A stretch of 64,000 nucleotides of DNA, taken from Xylanibacter muris. GTDB taxonomy: Bacteria; Bacteroidota; Bacteroidia; Bacteroidales; Bacteroidaceae. Positions 37,662 to 48,508 of this stretch are shown here, piece by piece (position 1 is the stretch's first letter; every line of letters begins with the position of its first letter). The notes under the pieces are model-generated. The model was given only the letters and a program-made list of their open reading frames with translations. It was not told the origin of the DNA and ran no database searches. The DNA lies in NCBI RefSeq assembly GCF_013166605.1, contig NZ_JABKKF010000001.1:62001-126000 (forward strand). Direction: 5' to 3'. The translations under genes were made by a program, and so were the position numbers.

Positions 37662-40589
37662 ATGAGCATCAGATTAAATAAAGTATTACCAGAATTAAAC
37701 ATAGGACTTCAAACGGCAGTTGATTTCCTAAAGACAAAAAAGGAATTGGGCGAGATAAGAGACGACGCCAACCTTAGTACCAAGATTTCCGACGAGCAAT
37801 ATCATGCTTTGGTGAAGGAATTTAAAGGTGATAAGGACATAAAGAACGAGGCGGAGAAAATCTTTGCCAAAAAAGCCAAAGACAAAAAGGCCGAAAAAAA
37901 ATCTACAAAAGCCGAAGATTTGCTGGGACAACGCCAGCAATTCAAGCCTGTAGGAAAAATCGACCTCAACAGTCTTGGCAAAAAGCCGGAACAGGCATCA
38001 TCCACACCGTCTGTTGCTACTGAGAACAAACAAGCAAAGGCTGCTGCCGAAAGCCTTGCAAAAGAGAATAAAGCTGAAAATAAAGAAGAGGCTGCAAGCA
38101 AATATGAAAGCAGAAACACATCTGCACAGAAAAGCGAAAAGGGACAAACAGCCAATGCTAAAGCCGAAGACAACAAGAAGCAACAGAAACCGGAACAGGA
38201 GATAAAAACCCTTAATACAGAACAGCCGAAACAAACACCAAACGAGAAAAAAGAAACAGACACTGTTGCAACGGAACAACCGATGAAACAGGAAGCAAAG
38301 GAGTCTCAGGCTGAGACAAAGATATTCACCTTAAAAAGTGAAACGAAACTGGCTCCAAAAGTAAACGTATTGGGAAAAATCGACCTCGATGCCATAAACC
38401 AAAGCACGCGTCCGAAGAAGAAAACTAAGGAAGAACGCAGAAAAGAGCGTGAGGATAAACAGGCACAACAGCAAGGCGAACGCAAAAAAAGAGTACGTAT
38501 AAATAAAGAACGCGTAGACATTGAAGCCGCCGCTCAACAGCAAAGTAACAACAAGAAGAGCAAGAATCGTGGCAGTAACGCAGGAAACAATAACAACAAC
38601 TCCAATAACCGTCCCGGAAATGACAACAAGCAGGGTGGGGGAAAGCACAACCGCAAAAACCGCAACCAGCCCAAACCTATAGAGGTTAATGAAGAGGATG
38701 TTGCCCGTCAAGTAAAGGAAACATTGGCACGGCTTACAAACAAGAGTATAAACAAGAAAGGAGCGAAGTATCGTCGTGAAAAGCGTGAGGCTGTTCAAGA
38801 ACGCCTGAACGAGGAACTGCGCGAGGAACAGGCAGAAAGCAAGATACTCAAAATCACAGAGTTTGTTACAGTAAGCGAACTGGCAACCATGATGAACGCT
38901 CCTGTAAACAAAGTCATCGGTACCTGCATGAGCCTCGGTATAATGGTTTCCATCAACCAGCGTCTTGATGCGGAAACAATCAATATCGTTGCAGACGAGT
39001 TCGGATTCAAGACCGAATATGTAAGTGCGGAAGTAAGCGAGGCTATAAGTGTTGAGGAGGACGATGAGAACGATCTGCTGCCACGTGCACCGATTGTTAC
39101 CGTAATGGGACATGTTGACCATGGAAAGACATCCTTACTTGACCATATACGAAACACCAACGTGATAGCAGGAGAGGCCGGAGGCATCACACAGCATATA
39201 GGTGCCTACAATGTGACATTGAGCGACGGACGCAAGATTACATTCCTTGACACACCGGGTCATGAAGCCTTCACTGCCATGCGAGCACGCGGTGCACAGG
39301 TGACGGACATCGCTATCATCATCATTGCGGCAGACGACAGCGTAATGCCGACAACCAAGGAGGCCATCGCCCATGCACAGGCAGCCAACGTCCCAATGGT
39401 CTTTGCAATCAATAAAATAGACAAGCCGGGAGCAAATCCTGATAAGATACGCGAAGACCTTGCAAACATGAATCTTCTTGTAGAAGAGTGGGGCGGTAAG
39501 TACCAGTGTCAGGAGATATCGGCAAAGAAAGGAATAGGGGTTGACGAACTGCTCGACAAAGTACTCCTTGAGGCAGAAATGCTTGACCTTAAAGCAAATC
39601 CTAACCGACGCGCTACCGGTTCCGTAATAGAATCATCATTAGATAAAGGCCGCGGATACGTATCTACCGTACTTGTATCCAACGGTACGATTAAAGTCGG
39701 TGATGTAGTGTTGGCCGGCACAAGCCATGGACGTATCAAGGCAATGTTCAACGAACGTAACCAACGTATGGAAAAGGCAGGCCCTGCAGAGCCCGCAATC
39801 ATTCTTGGCCTCAACGGTGCTCCTACAGCCGGTGACCAATTCCATGTGATGGAAACAGAGCAAGAAGCAAAGGAAATCGCCAACAAACGTGAACAACTGC
39901 AACGTGAACAAGGTTTGAGAACACAAACCCGAATAACCCTCTCAGACATCAGCCACCGTATTGCACTCGGCTCATTCAAGGAGTTGAACCTTATAGTAAA
40001 GGGAGATACGGACGGCTCCGTAGAAGCATTAAGCGACTCCTTCATAAAGATGTCAACGGAAAAGATTCAGGTAAACGTGATACACAAGGCCGTAGGACAA
40101 ATATCAGAAAACGACGTACAACTTGCCGGAGCATCAGATGCGGTGATAGTAGGCTTCCAGGTACGTCCTTCATCAGCCGCACGCAAACTGGCGGATAAAG
40201 AGGGAGTGGAAATCAACACCTATTCCATCATCTACGATGCTATTGAGGATATACGGTCAACAATGGAAGGTATGCTCGACAAGGTGAAGAAAGAGATTGT
40301 TACCGGACAGGTTGAGGTACGCGAGGTTTACAGAATATCAAAAGTAGGTACCGTTGCAGGAGCATACGTAACGGAAGGCAAGGTTCACCGTTCAGACAAA
40401 GCCCGCCTCGTACGCGACGGTATTGTAATCCACACCGGTGAGATAAATGCACTGAAACGTTACAAAGATGACGTCAAAGAGGTTGCCACCAACTTCGAAT
40501 GCGGTATAAGCCTTGTTAATTTCAACGATATACTGCAAGGTGACATCATAGAGACATTCACCGAAATTGAAGTCCAGCAGAAGTTATAA
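37662..40589 (+). CDS. infB: Translation initiation factor IF-2
   Basis: IF-2 positions initiator tRNA and promotes subunit joining. The 975-residue protein has the IF2-N helix at its start, then a long charged and low-complexity segment (about 70-345: Lys/Glu/Gln/Ala-rich, then Asn/Gly/Lys-rich), a second IF2-N module, and the GTPase domain with G1 [14 protein letters not shown] (about residue 482), G3 DTPGHEAF and G4 NKIDKPG. Domains II to IV follow with normal ends (GDIIETF). The variable N-terminal region is as expected for long IF-2 forms. A hairpin terminator starts 19 bp after the stop. Confidence 0.97.
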   Translation: MSIRLNKVLPELNIGLQTAVDFLKTKKELGEIRDDANLSTKISDEQYHALVKEFKGDKDIKNEAEKIFAKKAKDKKAEKKSTKAEDLLGQRQQFKPVGKIDLNSLGKKPEQASSTPSVATENKQAKAAAESLAKENKAENKEEAASKYESRNTSAQKSEKGQTANAKAEDNKKQQKPEQEIKTLNTEQPKQTPNEKKETDTVATEQPMKQEAKESQAETKIFTLKSETKLAPKVNVLGKIDLDAINQSTRPKKKTKEERRKEREDKQAQQQGERKKRVRINKERVDIEAAAQQQSNNKKSKNRGSNAGNNNNNSNNRPGNDNKQGGGKHNRKNRNQPKPIEVNEEDVARQVKETLARLTNKSINKKGAKYRREKREAVQERLNEELREEQAESKILKITEFVTVSELATMMNAPVNKVIGTCMSLGIMVSINQRLDAETINIVADEFGFKTEYVSAEVSEAISVEEDDENDLLPRAPIVTVMGHVDHGKTSLLDHIRNTNVIAGEAGGITQHIGAYNVTLSDGRKITFLDTPGHEAFTAMRARGAQVTDIAIIIIAADDSVMPTTKEAIAHAQAANVPMVFAINKIDKPGANPDKIREDLANMNLLVEEWGGKYQCQEISAKKGIGVDELLDKVLLEAEMLDLKANPNRRATGSVIESSLDKGRGYVSTVLVSNGTIKVGDVVLAGTSHGRIKAMFNERNQRMEKAGPAEPAIILGLNGAPTAGDQFHVMETEQEAKEIANKREQLQREQGLRTQTRITLSDISHRIALGSFKELNLIVKGDTDGSVEALSDSFIKMSTEKIQVNVIHKAVGQISENDVQLAGASDAVIVGFQVRPSSAARKLADKEGVEINTYSIIYDAIEDIRSTMEGMLDKVKKEIVTGQVEVREVYRISKVGTVAGAYVTEGKVHRSDKARLVRDGIVIHTGEINALKRYKDDVKEVATNFECGISLVNFNDILQGDIIETFTEIEVQQKL

Positions 40590-40608
40590 AAAACCTCATA
40601 TACAAGAT

Positions 40609-40651
40609 AAAAGCCTCATAGCCGTTATTTAACAATGGTTATGGGGCTTTT
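40609..40651 (+). terminator. Terminator of rimP-nusA-infB
   Basis: An 18-bp stem (40609-40626 with 40634-40651, three G-U pairs) with a 7-nt loop. Its descending arm ends in GGGGCTTTT. Confidence 0.8.
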
Positions 40652-40693
40652 ACTTTCTCTCTGCGACACCACTCTCTTAAATAAAGAAAAATG

Positions 40694-40725
40694 CTTGTAT
40701 GCCATTTCTTTTTTTAGTAACTTTG
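40694..40725 (+). promoter_or_regulatory. Promoter of the suf operon
   Basis: CTTG (40694-40697), 20 nt, TAACTTTG (40718-40725): exact -7 and 3-of-4 -33. The leader to sufB is about 55 nt. No IscR/SufR-like operator is obvious. Confidence 0.6.
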
Positions 40726-40784
40726 CAATCTATATAACCTGCCGTACCCAAGACGATGAGTCTGAAACGGTAAACAAAAATACA

Positions 40785-42245
40785 ATGGAGAATAAGGAGA
40801 ACAATAAAAACGAGTTTGTTAAAAAAGTTGCGGAACAAAAATATGAATTCGGTTTCACAACAGATGTACATACCGAAATTATAGACAAAGGCCTCAATGA
40901 AGATGTGATAAGACTCATATCATCAAAAAAGGGTGAGCCAGAATGGATGCTTGAGTTCAGATTGAAAGCATTCAGATACTGGCAAACACAAGAGCAACCG
41001 ACATGGGCACACGTACATCTTCCCGAAATAGACTATCAGGACATATCATACTATGCCGACCCAATGGCACAGAAAAACAATCGGAACGAAAAAAAAGAAA
41101 TTGATCCCGAACTCATGAAAACATTCGACAAGCTTGGTATCCCCCTTGAAGAACGCCTTGCACTGAGCGGTGTGGCCGTTGATGCAATAATGGACTCTGT
41201 ATCGGTAAAGACAACATTCAAGGAGAAACTTGCCGAAAAAGGTATCATATTCTGCTCCATCGGGGAAGCCATAAGAGATTACCCAGACCTTGTAAGACAA
41301 TACCTCGGAACAGTTGTACCCTATCGCGACAACTTTTATGCAGCACTAAACAGTGCTGTATTCAGCGACGGTTCATTCGTATATATTCCCAAAGGCATAC
41401 GCTGCCCAATGGAACTAAGTTCATATTTCCGTATAAACGCAAGAAATACCGGACAGTTTGAACGCACGCTCATCGTAGCAGACGAAGATTCTTATGTATC
41501 ATATCTTGAAGGATGTACGGCTCCTATGCGTGACGAAAACCAGCTTCACGCAGCAATAGTCGAGATTATTGTAAATGATAATGCAGAAGTAAAGTATTCA
41601 ACAGTACAGAACTGGTATCCCGGTGATGAAAACGGAAAGGGCGGAGTGCTCAACCTTGTAACAAAACGCGGAGAACTTAGAGGAATAAACAGCAAACTTT
41701 CATGGACACAGGTCGAAACCGGAAGTGCCATCACCTGGAAATATCCGTCATGCATATTACGGGGCGACAATTCACAGGCTGAATTCTACAGTGTGGCAGT
41801 GACAAACAACTACCAGGAGGCAGACACAGGCACAAAAATGATACATATAGGCAAAAACACAAAAAGTACAATCATTTCAAAAGGAATATCGGCAGGACAC
41901 AGCCAAAACTCATACAGAGGACTTGTCAGAGCAACATCCAACGCTGACAATGCCAGAAACTACTCGTCATGCGACAGTCTGCTGCTTGGCAGTGAATGCG
42001 GTGCACACACGTTTCCATATATGGACATACACAACGATACTGCCATCATAGAACACGAAGCAACAACAAGCAAAATAAGCGAAGACCAGCTGTTTTATTG
42101 TAACCAGCGCGGAATACCCACCGAACAGGCCATAGGACTTATAGTAAACGGATATGCAAAAGAAGTGCTCAACAAACTTCCAATGGAGTTTGCCGTAGAA
42201 GCCCAAAAACTTCTATCCGTATCACTTGAAGGTACCGTAGGATAA
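40785..42245 (+). CDS. sufB: Fe-S cluster assembly protein SufB
   Basis: SufB is the scaffold subunit of the SufBCD complex that builds Fe-S clusters. From the ATG at 40785 the product has 486 residues with the SUF_FeS core: [51 protein letters not shown] and the C-terminal [13 protein letters not shown]. Conserved cysteines and histidines proposed for cluster assembly are retained. An upstream in-frame extension back to 40635 would cover the operon promoter and is rejected. First gene of sufBCDS. Confidence 0.95.
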   Translation: MENKENNKNEFVKKVAEQKYEFGFTTDVHTEIIDKGLNEDVIRLISSKKGEPEWMLEFRLKAFRYWQTQEQPTWAHVHLPEIDYQDISYYADPMAQKNNRNEKKEIDPELMKTFDKLGIPLEERLALSGVAVDAIMDSVSVKTTFKEKLAEKGIIFCSIGEAIRDYPDLVRQYLGTVVPYRDNFYAALNSAVFSDGSFVYIPKGIRCPMELSSYFRINARNTGQFERTLIVADEDSYVSYLEGCTAPMRDENQLHAAIVEIIVNDNAEVKYSTVQNWYPGDENGKGGVLNLVTKRGELRGINSKLSWTQVETGSAITWKYPSCILRGDNSQAEFYSVAVTNNYQEADTGTKMIHIGKNTKSTIISKGISAGHSQNSYRGLVRATSNADNARNYSSCDSLLLGSECGAHTFPYMDIHNDTAIIEHEATTSKISEDQLFYCNQRGIPTEQAIGLIVNGYAKEVLNKLPMEFAVEAQKLLSVSLEGTVG

Positions 42246-42339
42246 ACATCGCAAAAAGAACAGAACATGTCCGACAAACAAGTATATTGATAATACGACA
42301 TGAAACGGACAACCACTGAAAATATAAATAATAAAGACT

Positions 42340-43092
42340 ATGTTGGAAATAAAAGACTTACACGCAAAAATAGGTGATAAAGAAATATTGAAAGGCATCA
42401 ACCTCACAATAAACGAGGGTGAGACTCATGCCATAATGGGACCTAACGGCTCAGGTAAATCCACTCTCAGCGCAGTACTCGTAGGAAACCCTCTTTATGA
42501 GGTAACGGCGGGAGAGGCCTTATTCCACGGAAAGAACCTTCTTGAAATGAATCCCGAAGACCGTGCACACGAGGGACTGTTCCTGTCTTTCCAATATCCG
42601 GTGGAAATTCCCGGTGTATCCATGACAAACTTCATGCGGGCAGCAATAAATGAAAAACGTAAATATGAAGGCAAGGAACCCCTGAACGCCGCGGACTTCT
42701 TAAAACTTATGCGCGAGAAACGAAAGATCGTGGAACTCGACAGCAAACTGTCAAACCGCTCCGTAAACGAAGGATTCAGCGGAGGAGAAAAAAAACGCAA
42801 CGAGATTTTCCAAATGGCAATGCTCGAGCCGAAACTTGCCATACTTGACGAAACAGACTCCGGTCTCGATGTTGATGCGCTGAGAACTGTAGCCGAAGGC
42901 GTGAACAAGCTTAAGACTCCGGAAACAAGCTGTATCGTGATAACACACTATGAACGCTTGCTGGAAATAATAAAGCCGGACGTTATCCATGTGCTATACA
43001 AGGGACGAATAGTAAAGACCGCCGGGCCGGAATTGGCAAAAGAGATTGAGAAACGTGGGTATGATTGGATAAAAGCCGAACTCGGAGAATAA
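42340..43092 (+). CDS. sufC: Fe-S cluster assembly ATPase SufC
   Basis: SufC is the ABC-type ATPase that drives conformational change in SufBCD. The 250-residue protein has Walker A GPNGSGKSTLSAVLVG, the SufC-type signature FSGGEKKRNEIFQM and Walker B LAILDETDSGLDVDAL. It lies 94 bp after sufB and its stop is 2 bp before sufD. Confidence 0.97.
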   Translation: MLEIKDLHAKIGDKEILKGINLTINEGETHAIMGPNGSGKSTLSAVLVGNPLYEVTAGEALFHGKNLLEMNPEDRAHEGLFLSFQYPVEIPGVSMTNFMRAAINEKRKYEGKEPLNAADFLKLMREKRKIVELDSKLSNRSVNEGFSGGEKKRNEIFQMAMLEPKLAILDETDSGLDVDALRTVAEGVNKLKTPETSCIVITHYERLLEIIKPDVIHVLYKGRIVKTAGPELAKEIEKRGYDWIKAELGE

Positions 43093-43094
43093 AT

Positions 43095-44438
43095 ATGCAC
43101 AGCGAAAAACAATACATCGAACTGTATGAGGAATGCAGAGGAATGATAAAAAAACACAGCTCAGAGGTAATGAATACCCTCAGAGACCGTGCCTTTGATG
43201 ATTTCCGGCGAATGGGATTCCCGTCGAAAAAGACAGAAAGATATAAATACACCGATATAGACAAACTCTTTGAGCCAAACTACGGCTTGAACCTCAAGCG
43301 TCTGGATATCCCCGTAAATCCATACGAAGCGTTCCGTTGCGATGTTCCCAACCTCAGCACATCACTATATTTTGTGGTAAATGACGCGTTCTATACAAAA
43401 GCTACTCCAAAGACACATCTGCCCGAAGGCGTTATTATCGGATCACTGAAAACAGAGGCAGAAAAAAATCCTGAACTCATTGCAAAATACTACGGCAAGC
43501 TGGCCAGGACCGAAGAAGATGCCATCACAGCCTTGAATACAATGCTTGCACAAGACGGCCTGTTGGTATATGTACCAAAAAATGTGATTGTAGACCGTGC
43601 CGTACAGGTAATAAACATTCTGCGCTCTGACGTAGACTTGATGGCAAACAGGCGTGTACTCATAATTGTTGAAGACGGTGCGGAAATAAAACTGCTGTTC
43701 TGCGACCATGCAGCCGATGACCGCAACTTCCTTACAACCCAGGTTATCGAAGCATACGTCGGAAACAATGCCGGATTAGAACTTTACTGCCTGGAAGAGA
43801 CACACGCCAAGAATGTAAGGGTCAGTAACCTGTTTATAAGCCAAGAGTCCGACAGCCGCGTAAACCACAATGTAATAACCCTTCACAACGGTGTCACAAG
43901 AAACCGTACCGATCTCGTTTTCAACGGTGAGGGAGGGGAGTGCAGTCTGTGCGGATGTGTCATTGCCGACAAGAACCAACATGTGGACAACAATACACTC
44001 ATCGATCACAAAGTCGGTCACTGCAACAGCCACGAATTATACAAATACGTTCTCGATGACAAGTCAACAGGTGCTTTTGCCGGCCGCATACTTGTACGTA
44101 AAGATGCGCAAAAAACCACATCATACGAAACAAACCAGAATATATGCGTAACGAAAGAAGCACGCATGTATACCCAGCCTATGCTTGAAATATATGCAGA
44201 TGACGTGAAGTGTGCCCATGGCTCTACCGTCGGACAACTGAACGATGCCGCATTGTTTTACATGCGCCAAAGAGGCATCTCGGACAAAGAGGCGAAACTC
44301 CTTCTTGAATCAGCATTCATCAATGAGGTCATAGACCGCATGCAGCTCGAACCTCTGCGCGACCGTCTACACCACCTTGTGGAAAAACGGTTCCGCGGAG
44401 AACTAAGCAAGTGCGAAGGATGCAAGCTCTGCAAATAA
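43095..44438 (+). CDS. sufD: Fe-S cluster assembly protein SufD
   Basis: SufD is the SufB paralogue that completes the SufBC2D complex and helps acquire iron. From the ATG at 43095, 2 bp after the sufC stop, the product has 447 residues with the SUF_FeS core (SDSRVNHNVITLHNGVTRN, GKSTGAFAG-like DDKSTGAFAGRILV, VKCAHGSTVGQLNDAALFY). It ends in a CEGCKLCK tail with three cysteines, seen in some SufD proteins. An upstream start would overlap sufC by 28 bp and is not preferred. Confidence 0.94.
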   Translation: MHSEKQYIELYEECRGMIKKHSSEVMNTLRDRAFDDFRRMGFPSKKTERYKYTDIDKLFEPNYGLNLKRLDIPVNPYEAFRCDVPNLSTSLYFVVNDAFYTKATPKTHLPEGVIIGSLKTEAEKNPELIAKYYGKLARTEEDAITALNTMLAQDGLLVYVPKNVIVDRAVQVINILRSDVDLMANRRVLIIVEDGAEIKLLFCDHAADDRNFLTTQVIEAYVGNNAGLELYCLEETHAKNVRVSNLFISQESDSRVNHNVITLHNGVTRNRTDLVFNGEGGECSLCGCVIADKNQHVDNNTLIDHKVGHCNSHELYKYVLDDKSTGAFAGRILVRKDAQKTTSYETNQNICVTKEARMYTQPMLEIYADDVKCAHGSTVGQLNDAALFYMRQRGISDKEAKLLLESAFINEVIDRMQLEPLRDRLHHLVEKRFRGELSKCEGCKLCK

Positions 44439-44467
44439 AAGTACAAACAAGGAACACAGCACACTAT

Positions 44468-45682
44468 ATGTATGACATTTCCAAGATAAGAAAAGACTTT
44501 CCTATACTGTCAAGAAGTGTATACGGCAAGCCACTGGTGTATCTCGACAATGCTGCCACGACACAGAAACCCCTGTGCGTTCTTGATGCCATGCGCGATG
44601 AATATCTTAATGTGAATGCCAATGTACACCGCGGAGTACACTATCTCTCACAACAGGCAACCGACCTTCACGAGGCTGCACGCGAGACTGTAAGAAGGTT
44701 CATAAACGCACCGTCTGCAAACGAGATAGTATTCACACGCGGCACAACAGAAAGCATAAACCTTGTAGCCTCATCGTTCTGTGACGCATTCATGCAAAAA
44801 GGCGATGAAGTGATTGTATCCGTAATGGAACACCACTCAAACATTGTGCCATGGCAGATGCAGGCAACAAAAAAAGGCATAGTTGTGAAAGTCATTCCAA
44901 TGGACGAAAAAGGCAATCTGATACTTGAAGAGGCAGAAAAACTTTTCACCGGACATACAAAACTTGTTAGCGTGGCTCATGTAAGCAATGTTCTCGGGAC
45001 TGTAAACCCTATAAAACAGATTACCGCAATGGCACATGCACATAATGTGCCGGTACTCGTAGACGGGGCACAAAGCGCGCCTCATTTCAAAATTGACGTG
45101 CAGGACCTCGGATGCGATTTCTTTGTTTTCAGCGGACATAAGATGTACGGACCAACGGGAATAGGCGTGCTCTACGGAAAGGAGGAACTGCTCGACAAAA
45201 TGCCTCCGTATCAGGGTGGGGGAGAAATGATCGAGAACGTGACATTCGAAAAGACAACATTCGGGAAACTGCCGTTTAAGTTTGAGGCCGGCACACCGGA
45301 TTATATTGCCACACACGGACTATCAAAGGCAATAGAGTACATTGAGCAGATAGGTATCGACAATATATCCGCCCATGAGCGCATGCTGACAGAATACTGC
45401 ATGCAACAGATGAAAACCATCGAAGATATGCGTCTGTTCGGAGAATCAGAACATAAAGACGCTGTAGTGTCATTCCTTGTAGGCAATATCCATCATCTTG
45501 ACATGGGCACTCTTCTTGACCGACTTGGAATCGCTGTTCGCACTGGCCATCACTGTGCCGAACCACTTATGCACCGACTTGGAATACAAGGCACCGTGAG
45601 AGCCTCATTCGCATTATACAACACAAAAGAGGAAATTGACGCACTTGTGGCCGGAATAAAGCGCGTCTGCACCATGTTTTGA
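44468..45682 (+). CDS. sufS: Cysteine desulfurase SufS
   Basis: SufS is a PLP enzyme that takes sulfur from cysteine for Fe-S assembly. The 404-residue product from the ATG at 44468 has the SufS start (DFPILSRSVYGKPLVYLDNAATTQKP in part), the PLP-lysine motif FSGHKMYGPTGIGVLYG and the catalytic cysteine in RTGHHCAEPLM. No sufE or sufU partner follows; it may be elsewhere. rnhB starts 25 bp downstream. Confidence 0.95.
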   Translation: MYDISKIRKDFPILSRSVYGKPLVYLDNAATTQKPLCVLDAMRDEYLNVNANVHRGVHYLSQQATDLHEAARETVRRFINAPSANEIVFTRGTTESINLVASSFCDAFMQKGDEVIVSVMEHHSNIVPWQMQATKKGIVVKVIPMDEKGNLILEEAEKLFTGHTKLVSVAHVSNVLGTVNPIKQITAMAHAHNVPVLVDGAQSAPHFKIDVQDLGCDFFVFSGHKMYGPTGIGVLYGKEELLDKMPPYQGGGEMIENVTFEKTTFGKLPFKFEAGTPDYIATHGLSKAIEYIEQIGIDNISAHERMLTEYCMQQMKTIEDMRLFGESEHKDAVVSFLVGNIHHLDMGTLLDRLGIAVRTGHHCAEPLMHRLGIQGTVRASFALYNTKEEIDALVAGIKRVCTMF

Positions 45683-45707
45683 CCCCATCACCCCATTATA
45701 ATACTTT

Positions 45708-46310
45708 ATGCTTGCACAAAACTATTACACAGGCCTTATAGAAGCCGGATGCGATGAAGCCGGCAGAGGATGCCTTGCCGGAGCTGTGTATGCCGCAGCC
45801 GTCATACTGCCGGAAGACTATCACAACAGTATGCTTAACGATTCCAAACAGCTAACATCCAAACGGAGATATGCCTTAAGGGAGGAAATCGAAAAAGACG
45901 CTGTGGCATGGGCCGTAGGAACAGTATCACCTGAGGAAATTGACGGCATAAACATTCTCAACGCGAGCATACTCGCAATGCACCGCGCACTCGACAGCCT
46001 TAAGATACGCCCGGAAGCAATAATAATAGACGGAAACAGATTCAAGCAATACCGTAACCTTCCACACACCACAATAGTGAAAGGCGACGGTAAATACCTT
46101 TCCATAGCAGCGGCAAGCATACTCGCAAAAACTTACCGTGACGATTACATGGACAAGATTGCGCAGGAATATCCCCAATACGACTGGACAAGCAACAAAG
46201 GATACCCTACAAAGAAACACAGGACTGCAATAAGGGAATTTGGAATAACACCGTATCACCGTAAAACATTCAATCTTTTAGGTGACGGACAATTGTGGCT
46301 GGATTTCTGA
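45708..46310 (+). CDS. rnhB: Ribonuclease HII
   Basis: RNase HII removes single ribonucleotides and RNA from DNA hybrids. The 200-residue product has the [12 protein letters not shown] motif (Asp and Glu of the active site plus the GRG sensor), [11 protein letters not shown] and [13 protein letters not shown]. It follows sufS closely and is convergent with ybeY, with only 2 bp between stop codons and no terminator, so the two transcripts must overlap. Confidence 0.95.
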   Translation: MLAQNYYTGLIEAGCDEAGRGCLAGAVYAAAVILPEDYHNSMLNDSKQLTSKRRYALREEIEKDAVAWAVGTVSPEEIDGINILNASILAMHRALDSLKIRPEAIIIDGNRFKQYRNLPHTTIVKGDGKYLSIAAASILAKTYRDDYMDKIAQEYPQYDWTSNKGYPTKKHRTAIREFGITPYHRKTFNLLGDGQLWLDF

Positions 46311-46312
46311 TT

Positions 46313-46726
46313 TCACTTTCTCATCTGCAATGCCTTGTTCTCTGCCGCTTCCATAATTTCACGCTCTCCGGGACCCTTGTCGTCAATACCGCAAAGATGC
46401 AGAATACCATGAATGATAACACGATGAAGCTCGTCATCATAGTCCTTGCCAAACAACAAGGCATTTGAGCGCACCGTGTCAAGACTTATCACAATGTCAC
46501 CGTTTATACGGCTTCCGTCATCATAGTCGAAAGTTATAATGTCAGTGTAGTAGTCATGGCCGAGATATTCTTTGTTTATCTCAAGTATTTTCTCGTCATT
46601 TACAAACATGTAGCCAATCTCACCCACCTTGCGCCCATACGACTCTGTCACAGACTTTATCCACGCTGTTGTATCACGCTTCCTTATGGCAGGCATCTTC
46701 ACGCCATCTGAATTATATGTTATCAT
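46313..46726 (-). CDS. ybeY: Endoribonuclease/rRNA maturation factor YbeY
   Basis: YbeY is a metal-dependent RNase involved in 16S rRNA 3'-end maturation and ribosome quality control. The 137-residue protein has the family core with INGDIVISLDTV and the metal motif HGILHLCGIDD. The third ligand, His in most YbeY proteins (HGxLHLxGYDH), is Asp here; I believe this variant occurs in other Bacteroidetes. It is the last gene of the ruvB-coaD-ybeY group. Confidence 0.9.
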   Translation of the reverse strand: MITYNSDGVKMPAIRKRDTTAWIKSVTESYGRKVGEIGYMFVNDEKILEINKEYLGHDYYTDIITFDYDDGSRINGDIVISLDTVRSNALLFGKDYDDELHRVIIHGILHLCGIDDKGPGEREIMEAAENKALQMRK

Positions 46727-46778
46727 TGATATATATCTTTATTTATCTTAAATACATCCTGCATAAACCCCACCCATG

Positions 46779-47228
46779 TCAATGAGGCAAAAACATATCA
46801 ACATCCTTGCCAAAATGAATGAGCTCTCTCACCATGCTCGAAGAAACACTTTCAAACTCAGGTTCCGAATAAAGCAACAAGGTTTCTATACCCCCTATAC
46901 GCCTGTTAATATCAGCCTGTTCACGCTCATATTCAAAATCTTTTATGCTTCTCACACCTTTGATTATGAACTGCGCACCTTCACGATGTGCAAAATCTAC
47001 GGTAAGGTCGCTGTATTGTCTTACCTCTATTCTTGATTCAGCCACATACACATTCTTTATGGCGGCAATCCTGTCCTGAAGGCTTTGCATATACTGCTTA
47101 CGCTCATTCACCCCCACGCCTATCACTATTCTGTCGAACAACGGCAAGGCGCGTCTCACTATCGCATCATGCCCGATAGTGAACGGATCGAAACTTCCTA
47201 CAAACACCCCTGTCCTCATTTTTTCCAT
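46779..47228 (-). CDS. coaD: Phosphopantetheine adenylyltransferase
   Basis: CoaD makes dephospho-CoA from 4'-phosphopantetheine and ATP, the penultimate step of CoA synthesis. The 149-residue nucleotidyltransferase has GSFDPFTIGHDAIV near the N-terminus (the T/HxGH motif), IIKGVRSIKDFEYE and the SVSSSMVREL end corresponding to the ISSS motif. It lies 36 bp after ruvB and 52 bp before ybeY on the minus strand. Confidence 0.95.
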   Translation of the reverse strand: MEKMRTGVFVGSFDPFTIGHDAIVRRALPLFDRIVIGVGVNERKQYMQSLQDRIAAIKNVYVAESRIEVRQYSDLTVDFAHREGAQFIIKGVRSIKDFEYEREQADINRRIGGIETLLLYSEPEFESVSSSMVRELIHFGKDVDMFLPH

Positions 47229-47264
47229 TTATATCTACAAATTATATCAAATACCACTATATTG

Positions 47265-48302
47265 TCAGGCATCAAAAAGTCCAGGCTCCATTATATTACC
47301 TGAATATGGATTACGTCCGAAATGACGGTAAGCCATTTCCGTAACCATACGTCCACGCGGTGTCCGCTTTATAAACCCCTCCATTATAAGATATGGCTCA
47401 TATACCTCCTCCACTGTTCCAGAGTCCTCTCCTATCGCAGTCGCAATGGTTGACACTCCCACTGGACCGCCCTTGAACTTGTCGATTATTGTAAGTAATA
47501 TCTTGTTGTCTATCTCATCAAGTCCGAACTGGTCTATGTTCAATGCCGTAAGGGCAAACTCCGTGATGGCCTTATCTATACGGCCTGTACCTTTTACCTG
47601 TGCAAAATCTCTCACACGCCTCAACAGCGCATTTGCGATACGTGGCGTTCCGCGACTGCGACGTGCTATCTCTATTGCCGCATCATCATCAACAGGAACT
47701 TTTAAAATACCGGCCGACCGCTTTATTATCCGTTGCAATATTTCGGGTTCATAGTATTCCAGATGAAGGTTTATTCCGAAACGCGCCCTGAGCGGTGCTG
47801 TAAGCAATCCGCTGCGTGTCGTTGCTCCAACGAGAGTAAACGGGTTGAGGTCTATCTGTATCGACCGTGCCGACGGCCCCTTGTCTATCATTATGTCTAT
47901 ACGATAATCTTCCATGGCGGAGTAAAGATATTCCTCCACAACCGGAGAAAGACGATGAATCTCGTCAATGAACAGCACATCGTTCTTTTCAAGTGAAGTC
48001 AGTATCCCCGCAAGGTCGCCAGGTTTGTCCAGCACAGGACCACTGGTTATCTTGAATCCCACCCCCAACTCATTGGCTATTATGTTGCTGAGAGTGGTCT
48101 TTCCAAGTCCGGGAGGGCCATGAAGCAAAGTATGGTCAAGCGGCTCACCGCGATATTTGGCTGCCTCAACAAACACTTCAAGGTTTTCAACCACCTTGGG
48201 CTGTCCGCTGAAATCAGAAAACCTCAAAGGCCTAAGCGCGTTCTCAAACTCTTTTTCAGCCGATGATATTCTTTCTTGACGTATATCGAAATCTTCATTC
48301 AT
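47265..48302 (-). CDS. ruvB: Holliday junction DNA helicase RuvB
   Basis: RuvB is the hexameric AAA+ motor of branch migration with RuvA. The 345-residue protein has Walker [13 protein letters not shown], Walker [10 protein letters not shown], sensor [18 protein letters not shown] and the C-terminal winged helix ([17 protein letters not shown]). It is first in a ruvB-coaD-ybeY run. A single copy of the 67-bp repeat lies 68-143 bp upstream in promoter orientation. ruvA and ruvC are not in the window. Confidence 0.96.
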   Translation of the reverse strand: MNEDFDIRQERISSAEKEFENALRPLRFSDFSGQPKVVENLEVFVEAAKYRGEPLDHTLLHGPPGLGKTTLSNIIANELGVGFKITSGPVLDKPGDLAGILTSLEKNDVLFIDEIHRLSPVVEEYLYSAMEDYRIDIMIDKGPSARSIQIDLNPFTLVGATTRSGLLTAPLRARFGINLHLEYYEPEILQRIIKRSAGILKVPVDDDAAIEIARRSRGTPRIANALLRRVRDFAQVKGTGRIDKAITEFALTALNIDQFGLDEIDNKILLTIIDKFKGGPVGVSTIATAIGEDSGTVEEVYEPYLIMEGFIKRTPRGRMVTEMAYRHFGRNPYSGNIMEPGLFDA

Positions 48303-48369
48303 ATTGTTTTACTATATAAAAAAGCCTGCTCATCCGGCATAAAAAACACCGTGAATTGCTTGTTATGGG

Positions 48370-48445
48370 CAAAGACAGTACGAACCCAACGCAATGAAAC
48401 TTGTTCTAAATTTCTGAGGTGCCGTCTATCTTTAGTGCAAAGATA
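48370..48445 (-). repeat. Single copy of the 67-bp promoter-like repeat, upstream of ruvB
   Basis: On the minus strand it begins TATCTTTGCACTAAAGATAG, passes through a GGCACCTCAG-like core and an AACAAGTTTCATTGCGTT block, and ends TGTCTTTGC. It is a diverged copy of the units at 59987-60253, oriented toward ruvB, in the 206-bp gap between dusB and ruvB. Confidence 0.7.
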
Positions 48446-48508
48446 ATAATTTAAAACGAGAAAGAAAGCAAAACAGAATGCGAAACCGTTGCCATAAATA
48501 AAACCTTA

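Noticed and set aside
40635..40784. N-terminal extension of sufB
   Set aside because: It would be encoded by the infB terminator and the suf promoter; the ATG at 40785 matches SufB N-termini.
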